Shown: positions 16,568 to 26,804, numbered from the stretch's first letter. The stretch: 64,000 nt of DNA from Pleurocapsales cyanobacterium LEGE 10410 (GCA_015207195.1 JADEXJ010000002.1:1-64000); one strand, 5' to 3'. Notes: generated by a model from the sequence alone, not told the origin. Numbers and translations: made by a program.

Positions 16568-17713
16568 ATGAGCAGCTTTAGTCGAATTTTGCGTCGGCAC
16601 TTGGGACTTTTTTTCTATGGTTTGCTATCTATAGCAACTATAGCAATTTGGTCATCCCTAAATGTTCATTATCCTGCGATCGCCCAACCAGAAGATCTAG
16701 AAATAGTCGCCGAATTTTCTGCCGAACATCCTCCAGGTAATCTTGCCATTACACCTGAAGGCAGACTAATTATGAGTCAGCATCAATTTTACGGCGCGCC
16801 TTTACGGGTAGTAGAAGTATTAGAAGATGGCAGCGTGATTCCTTTTCCCAATCAAGCGTGGAGTAGTAAACCGAATGAAAATGGCGTGGGTTTACATACG
16901 GTTTTGGGACTTCGTTCTGACCAAGAGGGTATTGTTTGGCTGCTCGATCGCAGTGCAGGAGAGGGAGAACCAGGTAAGCTGGTTGGCTGGGATACAGAAA
17001 ATGACGAACTAGATCGCGTGATCTATCTCCCACGACCAATTATTGCCGATAGTCCTTTTTTGAACGACCTGGCTGTCGATTTAGAGCATAATGCGATTTA
17101 CATTACCGATACTGCCAGTGGTGATGATTCAGCTTTGATCGTCGTCGATCTCTATACAGGGTTTTCTCGCAGAGTATTAGAGGGAGATGTTTCAACTCGT
17201 CCCGAAAATATTCCGCTGATAGTAGACGAGCGCGTAATTAATGTGGGAGGAGAACCAGCTAGAATCGGTGTGAATCCAATCACCATCGATCCAGATAACC
17301 AATGGGTTTACTACGGACCGATGAGTGGCAGATCTTTATATCGCATCGCTACCGAAGACCTATTAGATGAATCTCTTGGTGCTGAAGAACTATCGAGTCG
17401 AGTAGAACGCTATGGCGACAAGCCAATCTGTGATGGTATTACCATAGACGGTGCGGGCAACGTTTATCTTACCTCCATTACCGATAATGCGATTGGAGTG
17501 GTAGATGAGACGGGTGAATATCGAACTCTATACCAAGATGATGAGTTGTTAAGTTGGACTGATGGCATGGCATTCAGTCCCGATAATTACGTTTATGTCA
17601 CCGTCAGCCAACTGCAAAATTCTCCACCACTCAACAACGGAGAAAATGACTTTCAACCGCCATTCTATCTTGTTAGATTTCCCGCTTTGGCTTCTGGAGA
17701 AGTAGGTAGGTAA
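16568..17713 (+). CDS. Yellow / major royal jelly protein-like secreted beta-propeller
   Basis: 381 residues. An N-terminal hydrophobic segment (about 13-30) and an AIAQPE cleavage-like site near residue 39 suggest export. The rest is the MRJP/Yellow propeller (PPGNLAITPEGRLIMSQHQF, ENGVGLHTVLGLRSD, FLNDLAVDLEHNAIYITD, IDPDNQWVYYGPM, CDGITIDGAGNVYLTS). Bacterial relatives are annotated only by fold. It sits 33 nt after the phosphatase gene, so the two may be co-expressed. Function unknown. Confidence 0.82.
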   Translation: MSSFSRILRRHLGLFFYGLLSIATIAIWSSLNVHYPAIAQPEDLEIVAEFSAEHPPGNLAITPEGRLIMSQHQFYGAPLRVVEVLEDGSVIPFPNQAWSSKPNENGVGLHTVLGLRSDQEGIVWLLDRSAGEGEPGKLVGWDTENDELDRVIYLPRPIIADSPFLNDLAVDLEHNAIYITDTASGDDSALIVVDLYTGFSRRVLEGDVSTRPENIPLIVDERVINVGGEPARIGVNPITIDPDNQWVYYGPMSGRSLYRIATEDLLDESLGAEELSSRVERYGDKPICDGITIDGAGNVYLTSITDNAIGVVDETGEYRTLYQDDELLSWTDGMAFSPDNYVYVTVSQLQNSPPLNNGENDFQPPFYLVRFPALASGEVGR

Positions 17714-17860
17714 TATAGTCTTTCTATTTCGGATAAATAGCTGAAGACAGATATTGCGATCTTACGCTCTACAACAATAGTGCAATAAATTGAGAACGCA
17801 GGTAAATCCCTATCTAAAGCTCATCAAAAAGCCTAGAACTAGATGGTCAGCAAACCAACC

Positions 17861-17890
17861 ATCTGCGTTTATCTGTGTTTATCTGTGGAC
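17861..17890 (+). repeat. Dispersed ATCTGTG-type repeat, copy 2
   Basis: Three decamer-like units starting ATCTGCGTTT, then ATCTGTGTTT, then ATCTGTGGAC lie between convergent genes. The flank (CAAACCAACC before, TTATCTAATC after) also resembles that of copy 4 at 59247, so the full repeat unit is longer than 30 bp. Confidence 0.8.
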
Positions 17891-17931
17891 TTATCTAATC
17901 TCTATTCTTGTCCTGTACTTAGATAAAAACA

Positions 17932-18708
17932 TCAATTTTTACGCTGACTTACTATTAATTCAGCCAGTTCACAAAACCCTTCACTCTCGAATTTAGATGT
18001 CACATAAGCGGGTAAATACTTCAGGCGATCGCGATATTCCATCACGTTAGCTACACCTACAGACAGCGGAAATTCATCTTGGTTAAATAGAGATTCATCA
18101 TTAGGACTGTCGCCAACGGTAATAAATTCTTGTGGTTTAAGGTGGGGAAAATGCTGGGAGATAATTTTGTTCAGACCATGAGCTTTATCTTGATACGTCG
18201 GTTTGATATGACACTGAATTGTACTGTAAGTAAAGCCGTAACCTTCAGACTGACAGACAAAATCGATCTGTTCTAATTCAGTCGGACTTAAATTGTTTAC
18301 CTCAAATGTCCAATCAGTAAGCCGAAAGCGATTATCCGATGATGCTGTTAACTGCGGAAACTTGGTTTGAAGTAGACCGAATACTCGCCTTAACTGCTGA
18401 CGATGTTGTTCGATATTTCCCAAGCTAATCAAATTTGGTTGAGCATCATGATTCCAATAAAGTAAGCCACCGTTTTCGGCAACTGCTCCAACTATAGGTA
18501 AATAAGTGGCGATCGCCTGAACCCACCCAGCAGATCTTCCAGTAGTAACCAGAACATCTATTCCTACATCAGACAGTCTAGTTAAAATTTCTAATAACCT
18601 AGAATCAAATTTCGACCCTTGGGTGAGCGTACCATCCATATCTGTAGCGATTAAGCGGATATTTTTCCAGGGATATTGAGCGATTGGCTGAAGAGATGCT
18701 CGATTCAT
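17932..18708 (-). CDS. HAD-IIB (Cof-type) sugar-phosphate phosphatase
   Basis: 258 residues with all four HAD motifs: DMDGTLTQG (I, about 19-27), VTTGRSAG (II), a Lys in KAHGLNKII (III) and GDSPNDESLF (IV). A type-IIB cap lies between II and III. AVAENGGLLYW is typical of Cof-like proteins and of sucrose- or mannosyl-3-phosphoglycerate-phosphatase relatives. It would dephosphorylate a small sugar phosphate in the cytoplasm. It lies 41 nt downstream of lipB on the same strand; a functional link is not obvious. Confidence 0.82.
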   Translation of the reverse strand: MNRASLQPIAQYPWKNIRLIATDMDGTLTQGSKFDSRLLEILTRLSDVGIDVLVTTGRSAGWVQAIATYLPIVGAVAENGGLLYWNHDAQPNLISLGNIEQHRQQLRRVFGLLQTKFPQLTASSDNRFRLTDWTFEVNNLSPTELEQIDFVCQSEGYGFTYSTIQCHIKPTYQDKAHGLNKIISQHFPHLKPQEFITVGDSPNDESLFNQDEFPLSVGVANVMEYRDRLKYLPAYVTSKFESEGFCELAELIVSQRKN

Positions 18709-18749
18709 TGGTAGTATCTCAAATAAAGATTAATAAATAATAGTCTTCA

Positions 18750-19424
18750 CTATTTAACTCGATCTATGTCTGCCAGTTCAACCAGTTCGACTTGAAAAAC
18801 TTCAGCAAAAACCTTTGCCAGATCGGTTCGCACTCTGTCCACCGTAATATCGGGAACAAATTCTTTTAAACTTCCTACTGGCTTATCGGCAATACCACAG
18901 GGGACGATGCGTTGAAATCCACTCATGTCGGGACAAACGTTGAGCGCAAAACCGTGCATGGTAATCCAACGACGAACCTTAATGCCAATCGCTGCAATTT
19001 TCTTGCCTGCTAACCAAACTCCCGTAAGTTCGGGGATGCGATAGGCTTGTAGTCCATAATTGGCAACGGTATTAATGATGACACTCTCTAACTGTCTGAG
19101 ATACCAATGTAAATCTTGCTGATAGTAGCGCAAATTAATAATTGGATATCCTACTAACTGGTCGGGACAGTGATAGGTAACCTCGCCACCTCTTTCAGTA
19201 CGATGAATCTCAAAATTACTCGTTTGTGGATCGAACTTTAAGAAATTTTCTGTCGAACCAGTTCCCAAAGTATATACAGGAGGATGTTCCAATAAAATTA
19301 GAACATCATTTAGTTCGGGATTGTCAATTCTTTGGGCTACTAGCGATCGCTGATACTCCCAAGCCTCACTATACTTGACTATTTTTTGATTATCTAATAC
19401 ACAATATCTTTTACTCTGTAGCAT
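18750..19424 (-). CDS. lipB: Octanoyl-[ACP]:protein N-octanoyltransferase
   Basis: 224 residues. It transfers octanoate from acyl carrier protein onto lipoyl domains, the first step of protein lipoylation. LipB signatures are [18 protein letters not shown], the [14 protein letters not shown] segment with the catalytic Lys, [10 protein letters not shown], and RIVPCGI with the catalytic Cys. Length fits the family. The gene lies divergent from the hpf leader. Confidence 0.95.
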   Translation of the reverse strand: MLQSKRYCVLDNQKIVKYSEAWEYQRSLVAQRIDNPELNDVLILLEHPPVYTLGTGSTENFLKFDPQTSNFEIHRTERGGEVTYHCPDQLVGYPIINLRYYQQDLHWYLRQLESVIINTVANYGLQAYRIPELTGVWLAGKKIAAIGIKVRRWITMHGFALNVCPDMSGFQRIVPCGIADKPVGSLKEFVPDITVDRVRTDLAKVFAEVFQVELVELADIDRVK

Positions 19425-19915
19425 ATTGCTAGCCTAGTTTAATAAATGTCAAACAATGTAACAGAACATAAAAATTACGCATTTTTTGATGTTTTCTAGG
19501 ATACAAAGTGTTAATGTTAAAGCTATAAAGCTATTAAAGAAACGGCATTACTAGAGGAAATTGTCAGGAATAAACCAAGCTGCAAACTATCTTTATAGAC
19601 TGAAATCAAAATCAGTAGGTTGTAAATTAATATAAGTCAAATTTCAACCCAATAATCTAATTAATTTTTGGCAATTGCTCAGCAGGTATTCTAAGTTAGG
19701 TTCAATTGATAGTAGAAAATATAGCTAAAGATGATACTCAAAAATACCTGATAGAAAATACATTATTAGATCAAAAAAGTAACAAACGCTACTTATTATA
19801 ACTAATAAGAGTGAGCTTTTTTAGGTTGAACGATTTATATATCCCACCATAGCTTCGCAGCAGGGTTCTATACATTTTTATTGGCTTTTGTACTGTATAT
19901 TACGGAGTAGCGAAT
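19425..19915 (+). promoter_or_regulatory. Long leader/intergenic region upstream of the hpf/lrtA-type gene
   Basis: The 491-nt gap holds no credible frame. The gene's ribosome site is GGAG in ATTACGGAGTAGC just before 19916. In the cyanobacterium Synechococcus PCC 7002 the orthologous lrtA mRNA has a long 5' untranslated region that controls its light-dependent stability; an equivalent leader here is an inference from gap length and orthology. A short hairpin-capable stretch (AGTA-ACAAACGC-TACT) lies near 19780-19795. Confidence 0.45.
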
Positions 19916-20527
19916 ATGAAGCTTTTGATCCAAGGAAACAACATTGCAGTCACAGAATCAATTCATGATTATGTCGAACAGAAACTGAACAAGGCAGTCA
20001 AGCATTTTCAGAATATAACTGGGAAGGTGGATGTTCATTTGTCTGTAGCTCGCAACTCACGGATCGAAAGAAAACATAAGGCGGAAGTTACGGTATTTGC
20101 CAACGGTACGGTAATTCGCGCTCAAGAAGGCAGCGAAAATCTCTATGCAAGTATCGATATGGTTGCAGACAAGATTGCGCGTCAGCTACGCAAATACAAA
20201 GAAAAGCACCTCTCGAAAAATTCCCATGCTCAAATACGCCAAGAAGTAGCAGAAGACAGCGAAAGCCCGATTGAAGTTACCGAACTAAATAGCGATCGCA
20301 CTCCTCAATTACCCGCAGAGGTAGTCAGAAGCAAATACTTTACTATGCCACCAATGACGGTTCAAGAAGCCTTAGAACAGCTTCAGCTAGTAGACCATGA
20401 TTTTTATATGTTCCTCAATAGCGAAACTAATGAAATCAACGTTATTTATATTCGCAACCATGGTGGCTATGGAGTAATTCAACCTCGTTCGGATGGCAAT
20501 GCTCGTCCAGGTAATTACCCCCATTAA
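19916..20527 (+). CDS. hpf: Ribosome hibernation promoting factor, long form
   Basis: 203 residues. It has an N-terminal S30AE/YfiA-type domain (about 1-95: [20 protein letters not shown], basic patch [16 protein letters not shown]). A charged linker and a C-terminal dimerisation domain follow (about 140-195: [45 protein letters not shown]). Long HPF dimerises 70S ribosomes into inactive 100S particles in dark or stationary conditions. This is the cyanobacterial LrtA orthologue. A clear ribosome site precedes it and a strong terminator follows. Confidence 0.95.
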   Translation: MKLLIQGNNIAVTESIHDYVEQKLNKAVKHFQNITGKVDVHLSVARNSRIERKHKAEVTVFANGTVIRAQEGSENLYASIDMVADKIARQLRKYKEKHLSKNSHAQIRQEVAEDSESPIEVTELNSDRTPQLPAEVVRSKYFTMPPMTVQEALEQLQLVDHDFYMFLNSETNEINVIYIRNHGGYGVIQPRSDGNARPGNYPH

Positions 20528-20563
20528 GAAGCACAGACATTTGACTTGAATTTAAGACCCAAA

Positions 20564-20610
20564 GTGAGAAATACCGCTAGTTAATCTCAGTATTTCTCAC
20601 CTAGTTTTTT
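20564..20610. terminator. Strong bidirectional-type terminator after hpf
   Basis: GTGAGAAATAC (20564-20574) pairs perfectly with GTATTTCTCAC (20590-20600), 11 bp, followed by CTAG and a T-run (20605-20610). It separates hpf from the convergent pilus operon. Confidence 0.88.
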
Positions 20611-20622
20611 GTAGTTCGGTTT

Positions 20623-21201
20623 TTAATCGAAATCCGATACCATTTCACCAATCTCTGACTCTTCAGAAATATTTAGAGACTGTAAGACAAAGGGAAAACC
20701 TGCACCAGTCAAGCCTTGTTTGATGCGATCGCTCGTGCCTTGAAAAACCACAAATAGCGGGCTAATTTCCTCTGCTGCTTCGCTAATCATGTGCTGTTCA
20801 TTGGGTGGCATCAACCATTCATAGTCTCGATCCAGATAAACTTGAGTTTTACGCCAGCGCTCGATTAGGTCGGAAAAATCTTCTTCGGGACGATGGATAA
20901 AAACAATAATTTCCGTACCCAGCTTTATTTTCCACTCTGGGTCGCACATCAAAATTTCCAGGTCGCAGGGGAGAGAAGTGGCAACACGAGGTGTTTTGGC
21001 TTGCAAAGGATTACTTGAGGTTAATTCTGGTTGGCGGATGCGGACTACAGGAAGGGGAATAGTAATCAAACTTTGTTCTGGTCTGCGAATACTAGGTAGT
21101 GCTTCGAGGTAAGGGCGATACTGCTTGAGTAAAGCGATCGCCCCGCTACGAGTACTGTATTCTGCCAACAAAGTCTCATAGTCAGATTTTTTAACAGACA
21201 T
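20623..21201 (-). CDS. Hypothetical protein, last gene of the pilB-pilT-pilC run
   Basis: 192 residues, family not recognised. No signal peptide or membrane helix. It begins VKKSDYETLLAEYSTRSGAI and has a proline-rich middle (about residues 42-75). An acidic C-terminal half contains EIIVFIHRPEEDFSDLIERW and ends EIGEMVSDFD. It starts 23 nt after the pilC stop on the same strand, which suggests a link to the pilus motor operon. A cytoplasmic regulator or partner of the pilus is only a guess. Confidence 0.65.
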   Translation of the reverse strand: MSVKKSDYETLLAEYSTRSGAIALLKQYRPYLEALPSIRRPEQSLITIPLPVVRIRQPELTSSNPLQAKTPRVATSLPCDLEILMCDPEWKIKLGTEIIVFIHRPEEDFSDLIERWRKTQVYLDRDYEWLMPPNEQHMISEAAEEISPLFVVFQGTSDRIKQGLTGAGFPFVLQSLNISEESEIGEMVSDFD

Positions 21202-21224
21202 AGTGTGGTAATAGCTCTAAAAAA

Positions 21225-22439
21225 TCAAGCTAACTGATCGAAGATCGAGAACATTGGCAGATACATCGAAAGCAGGATTGTACCGACCATCAAAGCAATA
21301 CCTACCATCATAATCGGCTCGATCATACTAGTAAGAGCTTTAACCGCTTGTTCTACCTCATCTTCATAAAAGTCGGCGACTTTCTCCATCATGCCGTCTA
21401 ATTCACCTGTTTCTTCACCAATACTAATCATTTGAATTGATAGAGGTGGAAAAACATTTTCTTTTTGAATTGCCAGAGAAATCATTCCTCCCTGTTGAAT
21501 GTCTTTTTTAGCTGCCTGCACTGCATTGACAATTACCTGATTACCGATGGTGTCACAGACAATATCAAAACACTGCAATACGGGAACCCCAGAACGAGTT
21601 AAAGTCCCAAAGATTCGACAAAAACGAGCGACAGCAATTTTTTCATTCAAGTCGCCAAATAACGGCACCTTAAGCATTAATCCGTCTATTTGTAAGCGTC
21701 CTGCGGTAGTTTTATAGTAGGTGCGAACCAAAAAGCTGACCACCACAAACACGACCACGGGAATCAGTACTTTCCAACTACGAAGAATGTCGCTAATTAT
21801 CAGCATCGTTCTGGTCAGCAGGGGTAATTCTGCCCCCAACGATTCAAAAATTCCGCCGAAAACAGGAATCAAGAAAATAGTCATTCCTAAAAAGGCAATT
21901 ACAGCAAAAATACCCACCGTGACGGGATAAGCCATGGCTGATTTGATTTGGTTTTGTAACCTTGCCATGTCTTCAAGAAGTTTGGAAAGTCGCATCAACA
22001 CTTCATCCAATACCCCACCAGCTTCACCAGCTTCCACCATCGAAACATACAGATTATTAAAACATTCGGGATGGTCTTTCATCGCCTCAGATAAACTAGT
22101 TCCCTGCTGCACTTCGGCACTGATAGCCAGCAGAGATTTTTTTAGTTTGGGGTTGGGTGCTTGATCCGACAGAATACCTAGGGCGCGAATAATGGCTACC
22201 CCTGCGTTTACCATTACGGAAAACTGACGCGAAAAAACCGCTTTGTCTTTTACGGTTACTTTGGCTAAAGCTAGCTCTAGCTGGGAAAGATCGATTTCAA
22301 AACTAGATTTGTTAACTTTACCAACGGCAACGTATCTATTCTTTAATACTAGACGAGCTTGTTCGGGAGAAGCAGCTTCGATCTTTTCTTTGAATACTTT
22401 ACCTGAATGATCTTTAACTTTTGCGACGTAGATAGACAT
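21225..22439 (-). CDS. pilC: Type IV pilus inner-membrane platform protein
   Basis: 404 residues with two T2SF repeats. The first is near 70-190 (FSRQFSVMVNAGVAIIRALG, FNNLYVSMVEAGEAGGVLDEVL) and the second near 270-390 (FCRIFGTLTRSGVPVLQCFD, MISIGEETGELDGMMEKVADFYE). The membrane helices are at about 170-190, 220-240 and 375-400. PilC sits under the pilus and couples the PilB and PilT ATPases to pilin insertion and removal. It lies 53 nt after pilT in the same operon. Confidence 0.95.
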   Translation of the reverse strand: MSIYVAKVKDHSGKVFKEKIEAASPEQARLVLKNRYVAVGKVNKSSFEIDLSQLELALAKVTVKDKAVFSRQFSVMVNAGVAIIRALGILSDQAPNPKLKKSLLAISAEVQQGTSLSEAMKDHPECFNNLYVSMVEAGEAGGVLDEVLMRLSKLLEDMARLQNQIKSAMAYPVTVGIFAVIAFLGMTIFLIPVFGGIFESLGAELPLLTRTMLIISDILRSWKVLIPVVVFVVVSFLVRTYYKTTAGRLQIDGLMLKVPLFGDLNEKIAVARFCRIFGTLTRSGVPVLQCFDIVCDTIGNQVIVNAVQAAKKDIQQGGMISLAIQKENVFPPLSIQMISIGEETGELDGMMEKVADFYEDEVEQAVKALTSMIEPIMMVGIALMVGTILLSMYLPMFSIFDQLA

Positions 22440-22492
22440 AGATAAAACTAATAACTAGGTTGCTAATAAGAAATAGTTAAGTTAAATAGCGA

Positions 22493-23620
22493 TTAACGAC
22501 GTTTGACATTGGTTTTTGACTTAGGATTAGTCATCATGCCCATGCCAGCAGCAGCTCCTGCAAGGCGCTGTAGTTCATCTGGTCTGGCACTTTTGGCAAT
22601 TCCTTCTTCTAAACTGACGATGCCTTTTTTGACCAAATTGGCTAGAGCTTGCTCCATAGTCTGCATATCCATCTTCGCCCCCGTTTGAATTGCCGAATAT
22701 ACTTGAGCTGCTTTACCTTCACGAATCAAGTTGGCGATCGCAGGATTGACAATCATGATTTCCTGCGCCATGACACGCCCAAATTCTCCTGGCTTAGGAT
22801 TTTTCTTTTTCACTAGGGTTTGACTAAACACAGCAATTAGGGAGTTGGACAACATGGCTCTGATTTGTGCCTGTTGACCTGCGGGGAAAACGTCGATCAT
22901 CCGATCTACCGTTCCCGAAGCGGAATTGGTGTGCAGCGTACCAAAAACCAAGTGTCCCGTTTCTGCTGCGGATATTGCCAAAGAAATTGTTTCCAAATCC
23001 CGCATCTCCCCTACCAGAATGATGTCTGGATCTTCCCGTAGGGCAGCTTTAAGGGCATTGGCAAAACTTTTGGTATCCTCGCCTTTTTGTCGTTGATGGA
23101 ATAGGCTTTTAACGTTGTCAAAGACATATTCAATTGGGTCTTCTACAGTTAAAATATGCTCGCCTCTTGTACGGTTAATTAAGTCCAACATGGCTGCTAG
23201 GGTGGTAGTTTTACCCGAACCCGTCGGTCCCGTAACCAAAACCAGCCCCCGTGGTCTTTCGGTAATTCTTCTAACTACATCGGGCAAACCTAGCTGATCG
23301 AAATTGGGAATTTTTGAGGACAATGCCCGCAAACAAGCTGCATAACATCCTCGCTCTTTGTAAACATTGACCCGAAAACGTGCCAGACCCTTGACCCCAT
23401 AAGAACAATCTAATTCCCAGTGCTGCTCTAGTTCCTTTCTTTGGTTATTGTTGAGCATACTAAAAATCAATCTTTGGCACTCTTGGGGACTCAGAGCATC
23501 TCCAATAGGGGTCAATTTCCCGCTGATCCGAAAATATACTGGTGCGCCAGCCTGGACGTGCATATCCGAGCCACCCATTTCCACCAACTGTTCCATCAAA
23601 TCTTCAATCATTAAATCCAT
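22493..23620 (-). CDS. pilT: Type IV pilus retraction ATPase
   Basis: 375 residues. Visible motifs are Walker A GPTGSGKTTTLAAMLD, the Asp box EDPIEYVF, Walker B DPDIILVGEMRD, and the His box GHLVFGTLHTNSASGTVDR. The N-terminal PAS-like domain begins MIEDLMEQLVEMGGSDMHVQ. PilT depolymerises pili to power twitching motility and DNA uptake. GGAGG lies just upstream of the start. The gene is between pilB and pilC, the usual cyanobacterial order. Confidence 0.96.
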   Translation of the reverse strand: MDLMIEDLMEQLVEMGGSDMHVQAGAPVYFRISGKLTPIGDALSPQECQRLIFSMLNNNQRKELEQHWELDCSYGVKGLARFRVNVYKERGCYAACLRALSSKIPNFDQLGLPDVVRRITERPRGLVLVTGPTGSGKTTTLAAMLDLINRTRGEHILTVEDPIEYVFDNVKSLFHQRQKGEDTKSFANALKAALREDPDIILVGEMRDLETISLAISAAETGHLVFGTLHTNSASGTVDRMIDVFPAGQQAQIRAMLSNSLIAVFSQTLVKKKNPKPGEFGRVMAQEIMIVNPAIANLIREGKAAQVYSAIQTGAKMDMQTMEQALANLVKKGIVSLEEGIAKSARPDELQRLAGAAAGMGMMTNPKSKTNVKRR

Positions 23621-23680
23621 AATTTCCTCCGATCTTTTAAAATTTCTTAAATTACCGAGCTATATTTACTAGAACTTGCA

Positions 23681-25684
23681 TCAACTAAAACGGGGAGTCA
23701 TGCAGTAGGGACAATCCAACCATTCAGGCTGTAGCTCTGCACTACAGGTGCGACAGGTCAGACCGCTTTTTCGCTTGGCTTTTAACTCCGCTTCCAAACC
23801 AGAGTCGGTAAAGGTTACCCGCTCTACTTCCTCTAGGGTGGTGTGACCTTCTTTTACAAGATCCAAGCTGTATGCCAAGATGGTAATCATGCCTTCTTCC
23901 ACCGCAACTTCTTTGATGCGATCGGTATTAGCTCCCTCGTTGATTAGAGACTGGAGTTTTTCTGAGTTACGCATTACCTCGTAAACCCCAACCCGTCCTT
24001 TGTAGCCCACGCCGTTACATTTGGGGCAAAGGCTACCGTTGGCTTTGGCTTGAGAAATTTGTTCCGCATCCAATTTATTGGCTTTGTAAAAAACGATTTC
24101 CTCTTCTGCCGAAGCCGACAAACCAAATCTGGATAATTCTTCGTGGGTAGGATTGTATGCTACGCGACACTCACCACAGACTCGACGCATTAGCCTTTGT
24201 GCCAACACGCCAACCAAAGCTCCAGAAATCATAAATGGTTCGACACCCATTTCATCCAAACGAGCGATCGCACCTGCTGCGTCGTTGGTGTGTAAGGTAG
24301 TTAATACCAGGTGTCCTGTTAGTGCTGCTTCAATAGCGGTCTTAGCGGTTTCCGAGTCTCTAGTCTCACCCACTAGAATTACATCGGGATCTTGCCGTAG
24401 AAAAGCTCGCAGAATTGAGGCAAAGTTCATGCCTTTTTCACGAATCACCTGTACTTGGGTAATGCCGTCTAAAGAATATTCAATCGGGTCTTCGGCGGTA
24501 CTAATGTTAATATCAGGACTGTTTCGTTCTGCTAATACCGAATAGAGACTAGTAGATTTACCAGAACCAGTGGGTCCAGTGACTAGGATTAAGCCAAAGG
24601 GACGTTTTGCCATGTCCCTAACCACCTCTAAGGTCGCTTCGTGGGAGATCAGTTTGTCTAGACCTAATTGAGTAGCTGAATTATCGAGAATTCGCAGTAC
24701 GACCTTTTCTCCGTAGCGACTGGGTAAGGTATTAACCCGAAAATCCACCTTTCGTCCCTGGAACATACGGCGAATCTTACCATCCTGGGGCAGTCTTTTT
24801 TCGGCAATATCAAGATCTGCCATGATCTTAAACCGAGCCACCACAGCAGGAATGATCTTTTTGGGCATCGGATCGAAAGGCTGCTGCAAAACCCCGTCTT
24901 TGCGATAGCGAATCTTTAAGCTTTCTTCTTGGGGTTCGACGTGTATATCGGAAACTCCGTCCTGCAAAGCTTTGGCTAAAATTTTATTAACCAGGGTAAT
25001 AATTGGTGCTGCCTGAGCTTCGTTAGCTGCTCCTAGATCGTCGGCTACCTCATCGTCTGTTTCTTCTAAATTAAAATCGAAATTGTCTAATTCTAAAGTA
25101 ACGTCAACATTGACTTCTTTTTTCTTGGCAGTTTCTTGTTTGACCTGTTCGTCCAAGAAGCGGTCGATCAGCTGTTGATAGTCAGATTGAGTAATGACCT
25201 GTCGCTCAACGCCAATTCCCTTCGGTCTGAGAATGCGATTGAGGTCGTCTTGCGCCTCCAAATTCTCAGGCTCTACCATCGCCACGACTAAGATCGGTTT
25301 TTCGGCTTCTTTTCTTTGTAGAGGAATCAGTCGATAACGACGACAAATATCTAGAGGAATCAAAGAATTAATCAATTCCCCCATCTGATTATCATTTAGG
25401 CGGTCTGCTTCTAATTCGGGGTCTACTGACTCTACGCCATAAAGAACCTTAAGCTCAAATAGATGATGTTTTTTATACTGTCGTAATAAGTCTGGCGGTA
25501 GCTGTTTCCCTGTAGCCGATTCGATGACATCTACTAAGGAGCGTCCTGTTTTACGGCTCTCTGCCAGAGCTTTTTGCATTTTGTCGCCATCAATAAAGCC
25601 CTTTTGTACCAACTGATTACCAAAAGGAGATAAATTATTACGTAGGGCGATCGCCCGCGTTCTTTTAGAAGAAGAATAAGCCAT
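23681..25684 (-). CDS. pilB: Type IV pilus extension ATPase
   Basis: 667 residues. An N-terminal MshEN/GspE-N region (about 10-190) contains RRYRLIPLQRKE and PILVVAMVEPEN. The ATPase core follows, with Walker A GPTGSGKSTSLYSVL, Asp box EDPIEYSLDGI, Walker B DPDVILVGETRDSETA and His box TLHTNDAAGA. A tetracysteine site (CGEC, CPKC) is followed by an extra C-terminal zinc-ribbon-like tail (CRTCSAELQPEWLDCPYC). It powers pilin assembly. First gene of the minus-strand operon; the start sits in a divergent gap facing grpE. Confidence 0.96.
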   Translation of the reverse strand: MAYSSSKRTRAIALRNNLSPFGNQLVQKGFIDGDKMQKALAESRKTGRSLVDVIESATGKQLPPDLLRQYKKHHLFELKVLYGVESVDPELEADRLNDNQMGELINSLIPLDICRRYRLIPLQRKEAEKPILVVAMVEPENLEAQDDLNRILRPKGIGVERQVITQSDYQQLIDRFLDEQVKQETAKKKEVNVDVTLELDNFDFNLEETDDEVADDLGAANEAQAAPIITLVNKILAKALQDGVSDIHVEPQEESLKIRYRKDGVLQQPFDPMPKKIIPAVVARFKIMADLDIAEKRLPQDGKIRRMFQGRKVDFRVNTLPSRYGEKVVLRILDNSATQLGLDKLISHEATLEVVRDMAKRPFGLILVTGPTGSGKSTSLYSVLAERNSPDINISTAEDPIEYSLDGITQVQVIREKGMNFASILRAFLRQDPDVILVGETRDSETAKTAIEAALTGHLVLTTLHTNDAAGAIARLDEMGVEPFMISGALVGVLAQRLMRRVCGECRVAYNPTHEELSRFGLSASAEEEIVFYKANKLDAEQISQAKANGSLCPKCNGVGYKGRVGVYEVMRNSEKLQSLINEGANTDRIKEVAVEEGMITILAYSLDLVKEGHTTLEEVERVTFTDSGLEAELKAKRKSGLTCRTCSAELQPEWLDCPYCMTPRFS

Positions 25685-26034
25685 AAAATAGTAAAAATAT
25701 CTCGGTCACGTTATTTAGTGTTCCCCAAAGTCTCGGCAAAATTGCAACCGAGTCAGACGAAACATGACTTTTTGTTCGGGCTGTTTCAGCTTCTCTTTTC
25801 AAATTCAGCAGTTCCATCAAGTGCGCCATTGAATTGGCACTCTTTGCTCAATTGAACAAAAAAAATATCTTATGATGACTTTAAAAGGTGTCTATTAATC
25901 AGATTTGCACCGCGATCGCTTGGTAATCCATCAGACTGCTAAGACGACAAAGCTGGGCTGAATCTTAAAAAACTGTCAATTCCCTGGCTGAATGCAATAT
26001 CCTATATTTTGTATACGGAGAGATAAACGTTCCT
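25685..26034. other. Divergent regulatory gap between pilB and grpE
   Basis: This 350-nt stretch must hold the promoters of both the pilus and the chaperone operon. I see no complete CIRCE element. The only symmetrical feature near the expected position is an imperfect GTGC...GCAC around 25826-25846. No gene is present. Confidence 0.4.
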
Positions 26035-26751
26035 ATGACTCAAGAGCAGAAACAACCAGAAACCATTTCCGAAAACCCTGAAGTAATCATTGTTGATAAC
26101 TCGACGAACACCAGCGATTCTGCCCCAGAATCCACCGAAGAGCCAACGCAATCTGTAGAAGCTAACCTCGAAAGCGATCATGTAACATCCAATGAGAATG
26201 AAGAGATTTTCGCTGCTTTTCAACAAGAAAACGCCAATTTAAAAAATCTTTTGGATGAAAAAACCCAGCAGCTTGAGCTTTCCAAAGTTCAGTATACTCG
26301 TTTGGCAGCAGATTTCGAGAATTTTCGCCGTAGAACCGTCAAAGAAAAAGAAAATTTAGAATTACAGGCTAGAAAAAATATAATTAGCGAACTATTGCCA
26401 GTAGTTGACAATTTTGAGCGAGCTAGAACCCAGCTCAAACCAGAGACCGATGGAGAAAAAGCCATTCACTCAAGCTATCAAGGAGTTTACAAAACTTTAG
26501 TCGAATGTCTTAAAAAACTAGGGGTATCGGCAATGCGTCCAGAAGGACAAGAGTTCGATCCTAATTTTCACGAAGCAATGTTGCGCGAACCAACCGATGA
26601 ATATCCAGAAGGAACTGTGATCGAACAACTAATGCGGGGATATGTTTTGGGAGATGTTATTTTGCGTCATGCCATGGTTAAAGTTGCTGTTCCTCAAGAA
26701 CCTGTGATAACTTCGGAAGAGAAAAAGACAGAAAACGAAGAAGACGATTAA
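26035..26751 (+). CDS. grpE: Nucleotide exchange factor GrpE
   Basis: 238 residues. An acidic, disordered N-terminus (about 1-60) leads into a long coiled coil (about 65-135, [33 protein letters not shown]). The C-terminal beta domain ends with the conserved [20 protein letters not shown] and [17 protein letters not shown]. GrpE releases ADP from DnaK. It is followed by dnaK after 143 nt, so the heat-shock genes are probably coordinated. Confidence 0.96.
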   Translation: MTQEQKQPETISENPEVIIVDNSTNTSDSAPESTEEPTQSVEANLESDHVTSNENEEIFAAFQQENANLKNLLDEKTQQLELSKVQYTRLAADFENFRRRTVKEKENLELQARKNIISELLPVVDNFERARTQLKPETDGEKAIHSSYQGVYKTLVECLKKLGVSAMRPEGQEFDPNFHEAMLREPTDEYPEGTVIEQLMRGYVLGDVILRHAMVKVAVPQEPVITSEEKKTENEEDD

Positions 26752-26804
26752 ACAATCCTGTATTTCCCAGCTTAGTTAGGATTAGCCAGGAATTGTTGAC
26801 TAGT

